Assembly: GCF_036181745.1 (NCBI RefSeq)
Contig: NZ_CP108080.1
Location: forward strand, 7,257,501-7,321,500
Length of the DNA stretch: 64,000 nucleotides
Direction of reading: 5' to 3'
Source of the DNA: Streptomyces sp. NBC_00259
GTDB lineage: Bacteria > Actinomycetota > Actinomycetes > Streptomycetales > Streptomycetaceae
Shown: piece by piece, positions 33,202 through 41,376 of the stretch
Position numbering within the stretch: position 1 is the stretch's first letter
Layout: the number at the start of each line of letters is the position of its first letter
Program-made: the position numbers and the translations under genes
Notes under the pieces: model-generated
Database searches by the model: none
Seen by the model: only the letters and a program-made list of their open reading frames with translations
What the model was told of the DNA's origin: nothing

Positions 33202-34602
33202 ATGACTGACGATCTTGCGTACGCAGGTGTCGCCGGACAGGCCGCGGCCATCCGCGCGGGCGACGTGTCCGCCCGCGAACTCACCGGGCTGCTGCTCGCC
33301 CGCATCGAGCAGCACGGCGGCAGTCTCAACGCGTTCACCGTCGTCATGGCCGAGGAGGCGCTGGCCGAGGCTGAGCGCCGGGACTCCACCGCGCCGCAGG
33401 ACCGGGGCCCGCTGCACGGAGTGCCGGTCGCCATCAAGGAGGAGAACGACGTCGAGGGCCGGGTGACGACCTTCGGCACCGCCGCCAACACCCGGCCCGC
33501 GCCCGCCGACAGCGAGGTCGTACGCAGGCTCCGCGCTGCCGGTGCGGTCGTCATCGGCAAGACGAACATGCCCGAGTTCGGCCTGTTCCCGTTCACCGAG
33601 TCGACGGCGCACGGCAGCACCCGCAACCCGTGGTCAGCCGAGCACTCGCCCGGCGGCTCCAGCGGCGGCTCGGCGGCCGCGGTCGCCGCGGGTCTGGTAC
33701 CGGCCGCCCTCGGCGGGGACGGCGGCGGCTCGATCCGGATCCCGGCCGCCTGCTGCGGCCTGTTCGGGCTGAAGCCCACCCGGGGACGCGTCAGCACCTC
33801 CCCGCATCCGCACCTGTGGTGGGGGCTCGGCGTGCTCGGTCCGCTGACGCGCTCCGTCATGGACTGTGCCCTCGTCCACGACGCGATCCGCGGCCCGGCC
33901 GAGGGGGACATGTTCCGGGCCGGCGAGCCGGCCACCTCGTTCACGGCGGCGGCCGCCGCCGAACCCCCGCGGCTGAGGATCGGCTGGTCCACCAAGCCCG
34001 CCGCGCTCGGCGTACGGCCCGCGCCCGAGGTCGTCAAGGCCGTCACCGACACGGCGGCGCTGCTCGCGCAACTGGGGCACCACGTCGAGGAGATCGACCC
34101 CCACTACCCCGACCCGACCGCGGCGTTCGTGCCCCAGTGGTTCGCCGGGCTGCGCACCGAGGCGTTCGCGATGGACGACTACGGCCGCCTGGAGCGCCGT
34201 ACCCGTGAGACGGTCCGCCTCGGCGCCTGGGCCCGTCCCGGGGTCACCCGGTGGGCCATGGCCCAGGGCGAGAGGACCGCCGCCAGGGCGAACCGGGTCT
34301 TCGAGCACGTCGACGTGCTGCTCACGCCGACGATCGCGGGCCTCCCGCCCAGGACCGGACGGCTGAGCGGCACCGGAACGGTCCGGGCCGCGCTGCGGGC
34401 GATGCCGATGATCGCGTACTGCGCGCTGTGGAACGTCACGGGCAACCCCGCGGCCTCGGTCCCGGCCGGGTTCACCGACGACCGACTGCCGCTCGCCGTA
34501 CAGCTCGTGGGCCGCCGCGACGACGAGACGACCCTGCTCTCCCTGGCCGCCCAGCTGGAGACGGCCCGCCCCTGGGCCGGACACACACCCCTGGCCCCGT
34601 AG
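33202..34602 (+). CDS. amidase-signature (AS) family amidase
   Basis: The 466-residue protein has the Ser-cis-Ser-Lys triad of the AS family: Lys79 in PVAIKEENDV, the cis-Ser in SPGGSSGGSAAAVAAG (153/154) and the nucleophile Ser177 in GGDGGGSIRIPAA. It hydrolyses a carboxamide; the residues do not tell which. It lacks the GatB/GatC neighbours of tRNA amidotransferase, so a catabolic or detoxifying amidase is likelier. The ATG at 33202 is preceded by a -10-like TACGTT 7 nt upstream, indicating a leaderless mRNA. Confidence 0.93.
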   Translation: MTDDLAYAGVAGQAAAIRAGDVSARELTGLLLARIEQHGGSLNAFTVVMAEEALAEAERRDSTAPQDRGPLHGVPVAIKEENDVEGRVTTFGTAANTRPAPADSEVVRRLRAAGAVVIGKTNMPEFGLFPFTESTAHGSTRNPWSAEHSPGGSSGGSAAAVAAGLVPAALGGDGGGSIRIPAACCGLFGLKPTRGRVSTSPHPHLWWGLGVLGPLTRSVMDCALVHDAIRGPAEGDMFRAGEPATSFTAAAAAEPPRLRIGWSTKPAALGVRPAPEVVKAVTDTAALLAQLGHHVEEIDPHYPDPTAAFVPQWFAGLRTEAFAMDDYGRLERRTRETVRLGAWARPGVTRWAMAQGERTAARANRVFEHVDVLLTPTIAGLPPRTGRLSGTGTVRAALRAMPMIAYCALWNVTGNPAASVPAGFTDDRLPLAVQLVGRRDDETTLLSLAAQLETARPWAGHTPLAP

Positions 34603-34627
34603 GGCTTCGTCAGGTCGTGTCCGGTCC

Positions 34628-34654
34628 CGTCCTGCTCCCGGCCGGAGCGGGACG
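34628..34654 (+). terminator. terminator hairpin after the amidase gene
   Basis: CGTCCTGCTCC pairs with GGAGCGGGACG with one T-G step, around a short C/G-rich loop, 26 bp past the amidase stop. Confidence 0.5.
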
Positions 34655-34811
34655 CGCGATGCCCGGAACGGCTGCCTCCAGGTCTCTCGTCCGCACACCG
34701 GCGTTCACAGGACGTTGCCGACCCGGCCATCCGCCCTGCCTAGCCTCCCGACGGCGCGATCCCGGCGGCCGTCCGGCCCGCCGGTACAGGACACGACTCG
34801 GTGGAGAAACC

Positions 34812-35975
34812 GTGGAACGTCGTAACTTCCTGCGTGGAGCAGTCATCGGGACCTCGGCAGCGGCCTTCGGCGGCTCGCTGTGGCGGGGCGCGGCCCACGC
34901 CGATCCGGCCCAGCCGGGCACCGGGCCCTACGGACCGCTCGGCGCCGCGGACGCCAACGGCATCGAACTGCCCGGCGGGTTCAGCAGCCGGGTGATCGCC
35001 CGCTCCGGGCAGAGCGTCCCGGGCACCTCGTACGGCTGGCACTCCGCCCCCGATGGCGGGGCCTGTTACGCCGACGGCACGGGCTGGATCTACGTGTCCA
35101 ACTCGGAACTGCCCCTGATCGGCGGGGCGAGCGCGGTGAGGTTCGACTCCTCCGGTACGGTCACCGGCGCCTACCGCATCCTCAGCGGCACCAACTCCAA
35201 CTGCGCGGGCGGCGCCACCCCGTGGCAGACGTGGCTGTCCTGCGAGGAGGTCGGCCGGGGCTACGTCTACGAGACGGACCCGTGGGGGGCCAAGGGCGCC
35301 GTCCGGCGACCCGCGATGGGCCGCTTCAAACACGAGGCGGCCGCCTGCGACCCGCAGCGCCAGGTCGTCTACCTCACCGAGGACGAGACCGACGGCTGCT
35401 TCTACCGCTTCCGCCCCAACGCCTGGGGCGACCTGTCCGGCGGCACCCTCGAAGTGCTCGTCGGTGACACGGCCGCCACCTCGGGGCCGGTGAGCTGGGC
35501 CGTCGTCCCCGACCCGGACGGCTCGCCCACCACACGCAGCCAGGTGGCCGGTGCCAAGCGGTTCAACGGCGGCGAAGGCTGCCACTACGCCGACGGCATC
35601 TGCTACTTCACCACCAAGGGCGACAACCGCGTGTGGGCCTACGACGCCGCGGCCTCGACCATCGCCCTCGTCTACGACGACTCACTGGTCCCGGACGGCG
35701 CCGCCCCGCTCACCGGCGTGGACAACGTCACCGTCGCCTCCGCCGGCGACATGTTCGTGGCCGAGGACGGCGGCAACATGGAGATGTGCATCATCACGGC
35801 CGCCGGCACGGTGTCCCCGTTCCTGCGGATCAACGGCCAGTCCGGCTCGGAGATCACCGGCCCCGCGTTCTCGCCCGACGGTGGCCGGCTGTACTTCTCC
35901 AGCCAGCGCGGCACCAGCGGCAACACCCTGGGCGGCGGCATCACCTACGAGGTCACCGGGCCGTTCCGCGGCTGA
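34812..35975 (+). CDS. Tat-exported PhoX/DUF839-family protein
   Basis: The 387-residue protein has a twin-arginine signal (ERRNFLRGAVIGTSAAAFGG) and a beta-propeller-like PhoX/DUF839 body with SCEEVGRGYVYE, MGRFKHEAAACDP, YLTEDETDGCFYRF and YFTTKGDNRVWAYD. PhoX enzymes are calcium/iron-dependent phosphatases folded in the cytoplasm and sent through Tat, which fits the signal, but this shorter DUF839 branch is not proven to be a phosphatase. GTG at 34812 is preceded by GGAG with 5-nt spacing. A strong terminator follows at 35985. Confidence 0.88.
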   Translation: MERRNFLRGAVIGTSAAAFGGSLWRGAAHADPAQPGTGPYGPLGAADANGIELPGGFSSRVIARSGQSVPGTSYGWHSAPDGGACYADGTGWIYVSNSELPLIGGASAVRFDSSGTVTGAYRILSGTNSNCAGGATPWQTWLSCEEVGRGYVYETDPWGAKGAVRRPAMGRFKHEAAACDPQRQVVYLTEDETDGCFYRFRPNAWGDLSGGTLEVLVGDTAATSGPVSWAVVPDPDGSPTTRSQVAGAKRFNGGEGCHYADGICYFTTKGDNRVWAYDAAASTIALVYDDSLVPDGAAPLTGVDNVTVASAGDMFVAEDGGNMEMCIITAAGTVSPFLRINGQSGSEITGPAFSPDGGRLYFSSQRGTSGNTLGGGITYEVTGPFRG

Positions 35976-35984
35976 CCCGGAGCA

Positions 35985-36021
35985 GGGGCCACGGTGGCGG
36001 ACCTGGCACCACCGTGGCCCC
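35985..36021 (+). terminator. terminator after the PhoX-like gene
   Basis: GGGGCCACGGTGG pairs perfectly with CCACCGTGGCCCC (13-bp stem, 11-nt loop). Confidence 0.8.
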
Positions 36022-36060
36022 GGCGGCCGGGCCATCCTCGCCCAGTATCGTCTCCCGCTG

Positions 36061-36089
36061 TTGACAGCCATCCGATGTATCCATAAGTT
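36061..36089 (+). promoter_or_regulatory. candidate promoter for the beta-helix gene
   Basis: TTGACA (36061-36066) and TAAGTT (36084-36089) have a 17-bp spacer, about 90 bp before the start codon. Confidence 0.5.
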
Positions 36090-36178
36090 CCACGCCCAGT
36101 AGCCGCATTGGGCGTCGGAGCGCCGCGCATAGCTCGGATGAATGGCGTGGTGTCCGGCACTAGCCACGGGGAGCCGTC

Positions 36179-39043
36179 GTGCGCCGGACACCGAGACCGT
36201 CCCGCCTGTCCCTGTCCCGCCTGTCCCTGTCCCGCCTGTCCGTGCACCGCCGTCCGTCCCTGCCGTTCCGCCTGGCGGCCGGTGCCGCCGCGGTGGCCAT
36301 GGGCGCGGGACTCACCCTGCTCCCGGGACCACCCGCGAGCGCCACCCCCGCCGCGGGTATCAGTCTGCATGTGTCCACCCACGGCACCGACCGGGCCACC
36401 GGCAGCGCCGCCCGGCCCTTCCGCACCATCGAACGCGCCCAGCGGGTGGCCCGTGTGATCTCCCGGACCCTCCGGCTTCCCGTCCGCGTCGTCGTGCATG
36501 GCGGTACGTATCACCTGACCGACACCCTGACGTTCGGGCCCCTGGACTCCGGCACCGCGAAAGCCCCCGTCCACTACACCGCGGCCCCCGGCGAGAACGT
36601 CGTGCTCAGCGGCGGCCGTGCGCTCCGGCCGGTCTGGCGAACCCACAGCGGGCGGACCAAGGTCACCGACATCGGCACCGGCCTCGACTTCGACGAGCTG
36701 TTCGTCGACGGCAAGCGGCAGATCCTGGCCCGCTACCCCGACTACGACCCCAACAAGCCCGTTCTCGGCGGCACCGCCGCGGACGCCTTCTCACCCGCCC
36801 GCGTGGCGACCTGGGCGAACCCCACCACCGCCCTCGTCCGCACGCTCCACAACGGCGCCTGGGGCGGCAACTCCTTCAAGGTGACCGGCGTCAACGCGGA
36901 CGGCACCCCGAAGCTCGACTGGGTAGGCGACAACAACCGCGGCAGCGGGATGCACGCCACCCACCGCATGGTGGAGAACGTCTTCGAGGAACTGGACGCC
37001 CCCGGCGAGTGGTTCTACGACAAAGCCGCCGGCAAGCTCTACTACCACGCCCCCGAGGGCACGGACCTCACCGCGGCTCGTGTGGAGACCGCCGAGCGCG
37101 CGGAACTCCTCAGGGTCGAGGGCGAGAGTCCGCAGAAGCCGGTACGGCACCTGACCTTCTCCGGTTTCACCTTCACCCAGACCCACCGCACACTCTTCAC
37201 CCACCCCTACGAGAAGCTCCAGCTCGGCGACTGGGCCATCGCGCGCACGGGCGCCGTGTACCTGAAGAACACCGCGCACGTCGACGTACGGAACTCTCTC
37301 TTCGACCAGGTCGGCGGCAACGCCGTCTTCCTCGACGGCCACAACGACGCGAACACCGTCTCGGGCAACGAGTTCAGCCACTCCGGTGCCACGGACGTCG
37401 CCGTCATCGGCAGCCCCGACGCCGTACGCGAACCGTCCACCTGGGACGCCATGCGCCGGACGATCACCGACACCACCCCCGGCCCGAAGTCGGAGAACCA
37501 TCCTCGCGACATCACCATCAGCGGCAACCACATGCACGACAACGGACAGTTCGAGAAGCAGACCTCGGGCGTGCAGATCTCGATGAGCCGCCGGATCACC
37601 GTCTCCGGCAACACGATCCACGACGGCCCGCGCGCCTGCGTCGACATCAACGACGGCACCTGGGGCGGTCACCTCGTCGAGAACAACGACATCTTCAACT
37701 GCGTCAAGGAGACCTCCGACCACGGCCCGTTCAACTCCTGGGGCCGCGACCGCTTCTGGCCGCTCGACGCCGACGACGCCACCAAGAAGTCGTACGCGAA
37801 GCTCGACGCCATGGACACCACCGTCATCCGGCACAACCGGATCCGGCACTCCTCGGCCTGGGACATCGATCTCGACGACGGCTCGTCGAACTACCTGATC
37901 GAGAACAACCTGCTGCTCAACGGAGGCGTCAAGCTGCGTGAGGGCTTCCACCGCACGGTACGGAACAACATCTTCGTCAACGGCGGCGGACACTTCCACG
38001 TCTGGTACGCGGACACCGGCGACGTCATCGAGAAGAACGTCTTCGTCACCGACAACCCGTACGACCTCATCGGCGTCGACATGGCCAAGTCCCGGCCGGT
38101 CATCGACAGGAACCTCTTCTGGAACAACGGCAGGCCCGTCCCCGACATCAACGACTCCTGGCGCGCCCGGGGACTGGACACCGGCTCGCTGACCGCCGAT
38201 CCCCGGTTCACCGGAAGCAACCCGTTCTCCGACCCCGCCAAGCTCGACTACACCGTCCAGGCCGACTCCCCGGCACTCACCCTCGGGTTCCGGAACTTCC
38301 CGATGACCGGGTTCGGCGTGCCGGGCGCCCCCACGCCCCCGCCCCTGGAGTGGCGGGCGGCGCCTGCCGACCCCTACAAGTCGCTCGCCGAGCCACTGCT
38401 CGGTGCCACGGCGACCCAGATCTACTCGGACGAGCTCAAGTCCTCCGTCGGCCTCACCGACTACGACGGCCTCGTGCTGAAGACCGTGCCGCAGGACTCG
38501 TACGCCTTCCAGCAGGGGCTGCGCGTCAACGACGTCATCCGCGGGATCAACGGTCAGCAGGTCGGCGACCGGAACAGCTTCTGGAACGTCTACCACCGGA
38601 TCGCGGCCGGCGGTCCGGTCGGCCTCGCGGTCTGGCGCGACCATGCCGCCACGGAGGTGACGTTCACCAAGCCGTCCGGCACCGCGACGGTCAACAACAC
38701 CGCGGGAGTCGTCCACACCGGCAGCTGGGGATTCTCGGCGAACCGCGGCGTCGGCGACCTCGCCGACGACGTGCACTACACCACCGCGGACGGCGCCGCG
38801 GCGACGCTCACCTTCCACGGCACCGGCGTCACGGTGCTCGGCGAGAAGTACTCGGACCAGGGCGACGTCGAGATCTTCGTCGACGGGGTCTCCCAGGGGC
38901 TCGTGGACACCACGGCCACCGAGCGCCTGGCCCAGGCCGAGATCTTCGCCGTCTCGGGGCTGAGCGCGGGCGAGCACAGCATCCGGATCGTCAAGCGCAG
39001 CGGGAAGTACGCCACCCTCGACGGATTCCGGATCACCGGCTGA
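36179..39043 (+). CDS. secreted right-handed beta-helix protein with PDZ domain
   Basis: The 954-residue exported protein has a long Arg/Ser-rich leader and signal peptide (about residues 1-58). A parallel beta-helix follows (about 60-690), with LHVSTHGTDRATGSAARPFR at its start and NxF/NxI turns such as NNDIFN and NNIFVNGGGHF. Then a PDZ domain (about 755-831; GLVLKTVPQDSYAFQQGLRV, NDVIRGINGQQV) and a C-terminal jelly-roll-like domain (about 834-954) with GDVEIFVDG. The helix resembles the GH141/pectinase group, and a fucosidase gene follows, so glycan cleavage or epimerisation is a reasonable guess. The leader contains a triplicated SRLSL unit. GTG at 36179 follows GGGGAG with 6-nt spacing. 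Confidence 0.8.
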   Translation: MRRTPRPSRLSLSRLSLSRLSVHRRPSLPFRLAAGAAAVAMGAGLTLLPGPPASATPAAGISLHVSTHGTDRATGSAARPFRTIERAQRVARVISRTLRLPVRVVVHGGTYHLTDTLTFGPLDSGTAKAPVHYTAAPGENVVLSGGRALRPVWRTHSGRTKVTDIGTGLDFDELFVDGKRQILARYPDYDPNKPVLGGTAADAFSPARVATWANPTTALVRTLHNGAWGGNSFKVTGVNADGTPKLDWVGDNNRGSGMHATHRMVENVFEELDAPGEWFYDKAAGKLYYHAPEGTDLTAARVETAERAELLRVEGESPQKPVRHLTFSGFTFTQTHRTLFTHPYEKLQLGDWAIARTGAVYLKNTAHVDVRNSLFDQVGGNAVFLDGHNDANTVSGNEFSHSGATDVAVIGSPDAVREPSTWDAMRRTITDTTPGPKSENHPRDITISGNHMHDNGQFEKQTSGVQISMSRRITVSGNTIHDGPRACVDINDGTWGGHLVENNDIFNCVKETSDHGPFNSWGRDRFWPLDADDATKKSYAKLDAMDTTVIRHNRIRHSSAWDIDLDDGSSNYLIENNLLLNGGVKLREGFHRTVRNNIFVNGGGHFHVWYADTGDVIEKNVFVTDNPYDLIGVDMAKSRPVIDRNLFWNNGRPVPDINDSWRARGLDTGSLTADPRFTGSNPFSDPAKLDYTVQADSPALTLGFRNFPMTGFGVPGAPTPPPLEWRAAPADPYKSLAEPLLGATATQIYSDELKSSVGLTDYDGLVLKTVPQDSYAFQQGLRVNDVIRGINGQQVGDRNSFWNVYHRIAAGGPVGLAVWRDHAATEVTFTKPSGTATVNNTAGVVHTGSWGFSANRGVGDLADDVHYTTADGAAATLTFHGTGVTVLGEKYSDQGDVEIFVDGVSQGLVDTTATERLAQAEIFAVSGLSAGEHSIRIVKRSGKYATLDGFRITG
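36201..36244. repeat. 15-bp in-frame repeat in the signal-peptide region
   Basis: CCCGCCTGTCCCTGT occurs at 36201-36215 and 36216-36230, with a third copy diverging at its end. It encodes repeated Ser-Arg-Leu-Ser-Leu. Confidence 0.85.
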
Positions 39044-39133
39044 GACGTGCAGCAGACCCGATGCGGGGTGGGCATGGTGAAAACGGACCAGTAGGCGGTG
39101 ACCGCGGCCCACGCGGTCCCGGAGCGCCCCGCA

Positions 39134-39139
39134 TAGCGT
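39134..39139 (+). promoter_or_regulatory. -10 box TAGCGT for a leaderless GH29 transcript
   Basis: TAGCGT ends 7 nt before the ATG at 39147; no ribosome site is seen. Confidence 0.5.
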
Positions 39140-39146
39140 GACGTCC

Positions 39147-40418
39147 ATGCCCATGCAGCCATGGTTCTCCGACGCCAAGCTCGGAATCTTCCTCCACTAC
39201 GGCATCTACGCGGTCGACGGCGTACCCGAGTCCTGGTCCTTCTACCGGGGCGACGTCCCGCACGACCGGTACATGAAGCAGCTCGACGGATTCACCGCGT
39301 CGCGCTACGACCCCGGCGCGTGGGCGGACCTGTTCCTCCGCGCCGGGGCACGGTACGCCGTGCTGACCGCACGTCACCACGACGGCGTCGCCCTGTGGGA
39401 CACCGCGCACGGCGAGCTGGACGTCGTACGGCGCACGCCGGCCGGCCGCGATCTCGTCGGCCCGTACGCCGCCGCCCTGCGGGAGCGGGGTCTCAAGGTC
39501 GGCCTGTACTACTCGCACTCGGACTGGAACCACCCGGACTACGCGAGCGTGGTCCACCCGGAGCCGCCCAACGAGGACGTGCGGACCAACCGTTTCGTGG
39601 TTCCCGCGGACGGCGTCGAGGACCCCGGGGCCTGGTCCCGCTTCCTCGCCTACCGCAACGGGCAGGTGGCCGAACTCGTCGACCGTTTCCGCCCGGACCT
39701 GCTGTGGTTCGACGGGGAGTGGGAGCGCAGCGAGGAGCAGTGGCGGATGGGGGAGCTCGCACGGCAGATCCTCGTGGGCAACCCGGAGACCGTGCTCAAC
39801 GCGCGCATGCTCAGCCACGGCGACTACGCCACTCCCGAGCAGGGCGTGCCGCTGCTGCCGCCGGACGGGCCGTGGGAGCTGTGCCTGACCGTCAACGACT
39901 CCTGGGGCTTCCAGCACCAGGACCACAACCACAAGTCGGTGCGGCAGCTGGTGCGCTACTTCACCGAGACGATCGGCGCGGGCGGCAATCTGCTCCTCGA
40001 CGTCGGCCCGCGCGAGGACGGCACGATCCCGGCCGAGCAGGTCGAACGGCTCGAAGGGCTCGGGGCCTGGATCGCCCGGCACGAGGAGGCCGTGTACGGC
40101 ACGGTCGCCGGGCTGCCGGCCGGCCACCACTACGGTCCGAGCACCCTGTCCGCCGACCGCCGCACGCTGTATCTGGTCTGCTTCGACACTCCGCGCGAGT
40201 CGGTCTCCCTGCGCGGACTGCGCAACCGGGTGGGGCGGGTACGGGTGGTGGGCACGGGCACGGAACTGGCGCACCGTGTCACCGGCGGGCTCGGCGACGT
40301 ACCCGGTGTGCTGTGGATCGACGCTCCGCAAGCGGTTGACGTCGACGAACAGGCCACCGTGCTGGCCGTCGAACTAGACGGCGAACTCGACCTCTACCGG
40401 GGCACCGGCCGCGACTGA
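39147..40418 (+). CDS. cytoplasmic GH29 alpha-L-fucosidase
   Basis: The 423-residue protein begins directly with the GH29 barrel (WFSDAKLGIFLHYGIYAVDG; ARHHDGVALWD) and has no signal peptide, so it acts inside the cell on imported oligosaccharides. The nucleophile is likely Asp189 in DLLWFDGEWERSE. A C-terminal beta-sandwich completes the family architecture. It releases terminal alpha-L-fucose. The start at 39147 is supported by TAGCGT 7 nt upstream (leaderless); an in-frame GTG at 39138 would overlap that box. A convergent AraC gene follows and may regulate it, and the exported GH29 at 52 kb would act outside the cell. Confidence 0.93.
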   Translation: MPMQPWFSDAKLGIFLHYGIYAVDGVPESWSFYRGDVPHDRYMKQLDGFTASRYDPGAWADLFLRAGARYAVLTARHHDGVALWDTAHGELDVVRRTPAGRDLVGPYAAALRERGLKVGLYYSHSDWNHPDYASVVHPEPPNEDVRTNRFVVPADGVEDPGAWSRFLAYRNGQVAELVDRFRPDLLWFDGEWERSEEQWRMGELARQILVGNPETVLNARMLSHGDYATPEQGVPLLPPDGPWELCLTVNDSWGFQHQDHNHKSVRQLVRYFTETIGAGGNLLLDVGPREDGTIPAEQVERLEGLGAWIARHEEAVYGTVAGLPAGHHYGPSTLSADRRTLYLVCFDTPRESVSLRGLRNRVGRVRVVGTGTELAHRVTGGLGDVPGVLWIDAPQAVDVDEQATVLAVELDGELDLYRGTGRD

Positions 40419-40443
40419 GGACGGCACCGGCCTGGGTGCCGGC

Positions 40444-40491
40444 CGGGGAGCCGGTTGTCCGGTCCGGTCGGGGAGCCGGTTGTCCGGTCCG
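40444..40491. repeat. direct repeat between GH29 and AraC genes
   Basis: A 23-bp segment beginning GGGGAGCCGGTTGTCCGGTC occurs at 40444-40466 and 40469-40491 (25-bp period) between the convergent genes. Confidence 0.8.
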
Positions 40492-40530
40492 GGGGCCAGG
40501 TCTCACCAGGGCCGGGTCTCAGCGTCCGGA

Positions 40531-41328
40531 TCAGCCGCCGGCGCGGATCGCGCGCGGGGACGCGCCCAGTTCGCGCCGGCACGCCTTGTTGAACGCCTGC
40601 AGGTCCGCCACGCCGACGGCCGCCGCGATCGCGGGAATGGACAGCGTCGACTCACACAGCAGATGCCGCGCCCGCTCCATCCTGCGGCGGCGGATGTAGC
40701 CCACGACCGTGCCGCCGGTCTCGGCACGGAACAGCCGGATGAGGTGGTTGTGCGACACCCTGGCCGCCCGGGCCACGTCGGTCACCGTGAGCCGCCCGGC
40801 GAGATTCGACTCGATGTACGCGATGGCCGCCGCGGCGGACGCGTGCGGCCGGGGAGCGCCCACGACGGGCTCGGCCAGTTCCGCGACCCGCCACAGCGCG
40901 CCCCACACCTCGGCGTCCGCACGGCGAGGGCTGCGCGGCGCGATGGCGATGGCGCCCTGCAGCAGCTCCGACAGCACCGGGGTCAGCGCCCCCGCGTCCT
41001 GGAGCACGGGAACCTCCCGCACCTCACCGGTGCCGGGCAGGTCCAGATGCACGTACAGGTGCTCGGACCTGCCGCGGTAGCGGTAGCGCACCACGGCACC
41101 GGGCGGAACGAGACCGACGTGGCCCGGCCGGATCGTGTGGACGGCGCCGTCGACGGTGAGTTCGGCGGTGTACCGGTACAGATGTAGCTGCCACAGTCCG
41201 GGGAGCCGGAACACGTCGACATCGCTCGCGGTCCCGTGCACGCCGACCCCGAGCGCCGCCACCTTCGGCGGCTCGTCGAGCCGTACCGCCACGGCCCGCC
41301 CCGGCACCGTCCAATGACTCTCCGTCAC
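40531..41328 (-). CDS. AraC-family transcriptional regulator
   Basis: The 265-residue protein has an N-terminal cupin-like sugar-sensing domain (RYTAELTVDGAVHTIRPGHV; GLVPPGAVVRYRYRG) and a C-terminal AraC domain with two helix-turn-helix motifs (LTVTDVARAARVSHNHLIRL and LSIPAIAAAVGVADLQAFNK). Such regulators activate sugar genes when ligand binds. It is convergent with the cytoplasmic fucosidase and upstream of the PA14/propeller gene's end, so its target is uncertain. GTG at 41328 has TAGATT 6 nt upstream and no ribosome site. Confidence 0.92.
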   Translation of the reverse strand: MTESHWTVPGRAVAVRLDEPPKVAALGVGVHGTASDVDVFRLPGLWQLHLYRYTAELTVDGAVHTIRPGHVGLVPPGAVVRYRYRGRSEHLYVHLDLPGTGEVREVPVLQDAGALTPVLSELLQGAIAIAPRSPRRADAEVWGALWRVAELAEPVVGAPRPHASAAAAIAYIESNLAGRLTVTDVARAARVSHNHLIRLFRAETGGTVVGYIRRRRMERARHLLCESTLSIPAIAAAVGVADLQAFNKACRRELGASPRAIRAGG

Positions 41329-41334
41329 GTGGAG

Positions 41335-41340
41335 AATCTA
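41335..41340 (-). promoter_or_regulatory. -10 box TAGATT for a leaderless AraC transcript
   Basis: On the minus strand TAGATT ends 6 nt before the GTG at 41328. Confidence 0.55.
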
Positions 41341-41376
41341 CCAGTCGGGACCGGGGCGGGCCGTGCCGTGAGAGCC

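Noticed and set aside
36791..39178. A 795-codon minus-strand frame opposite the beta-helix gene
   Set aside because: It is antisense to a gene with signal peptide and domains, and its composition is that of a mirrored frame.
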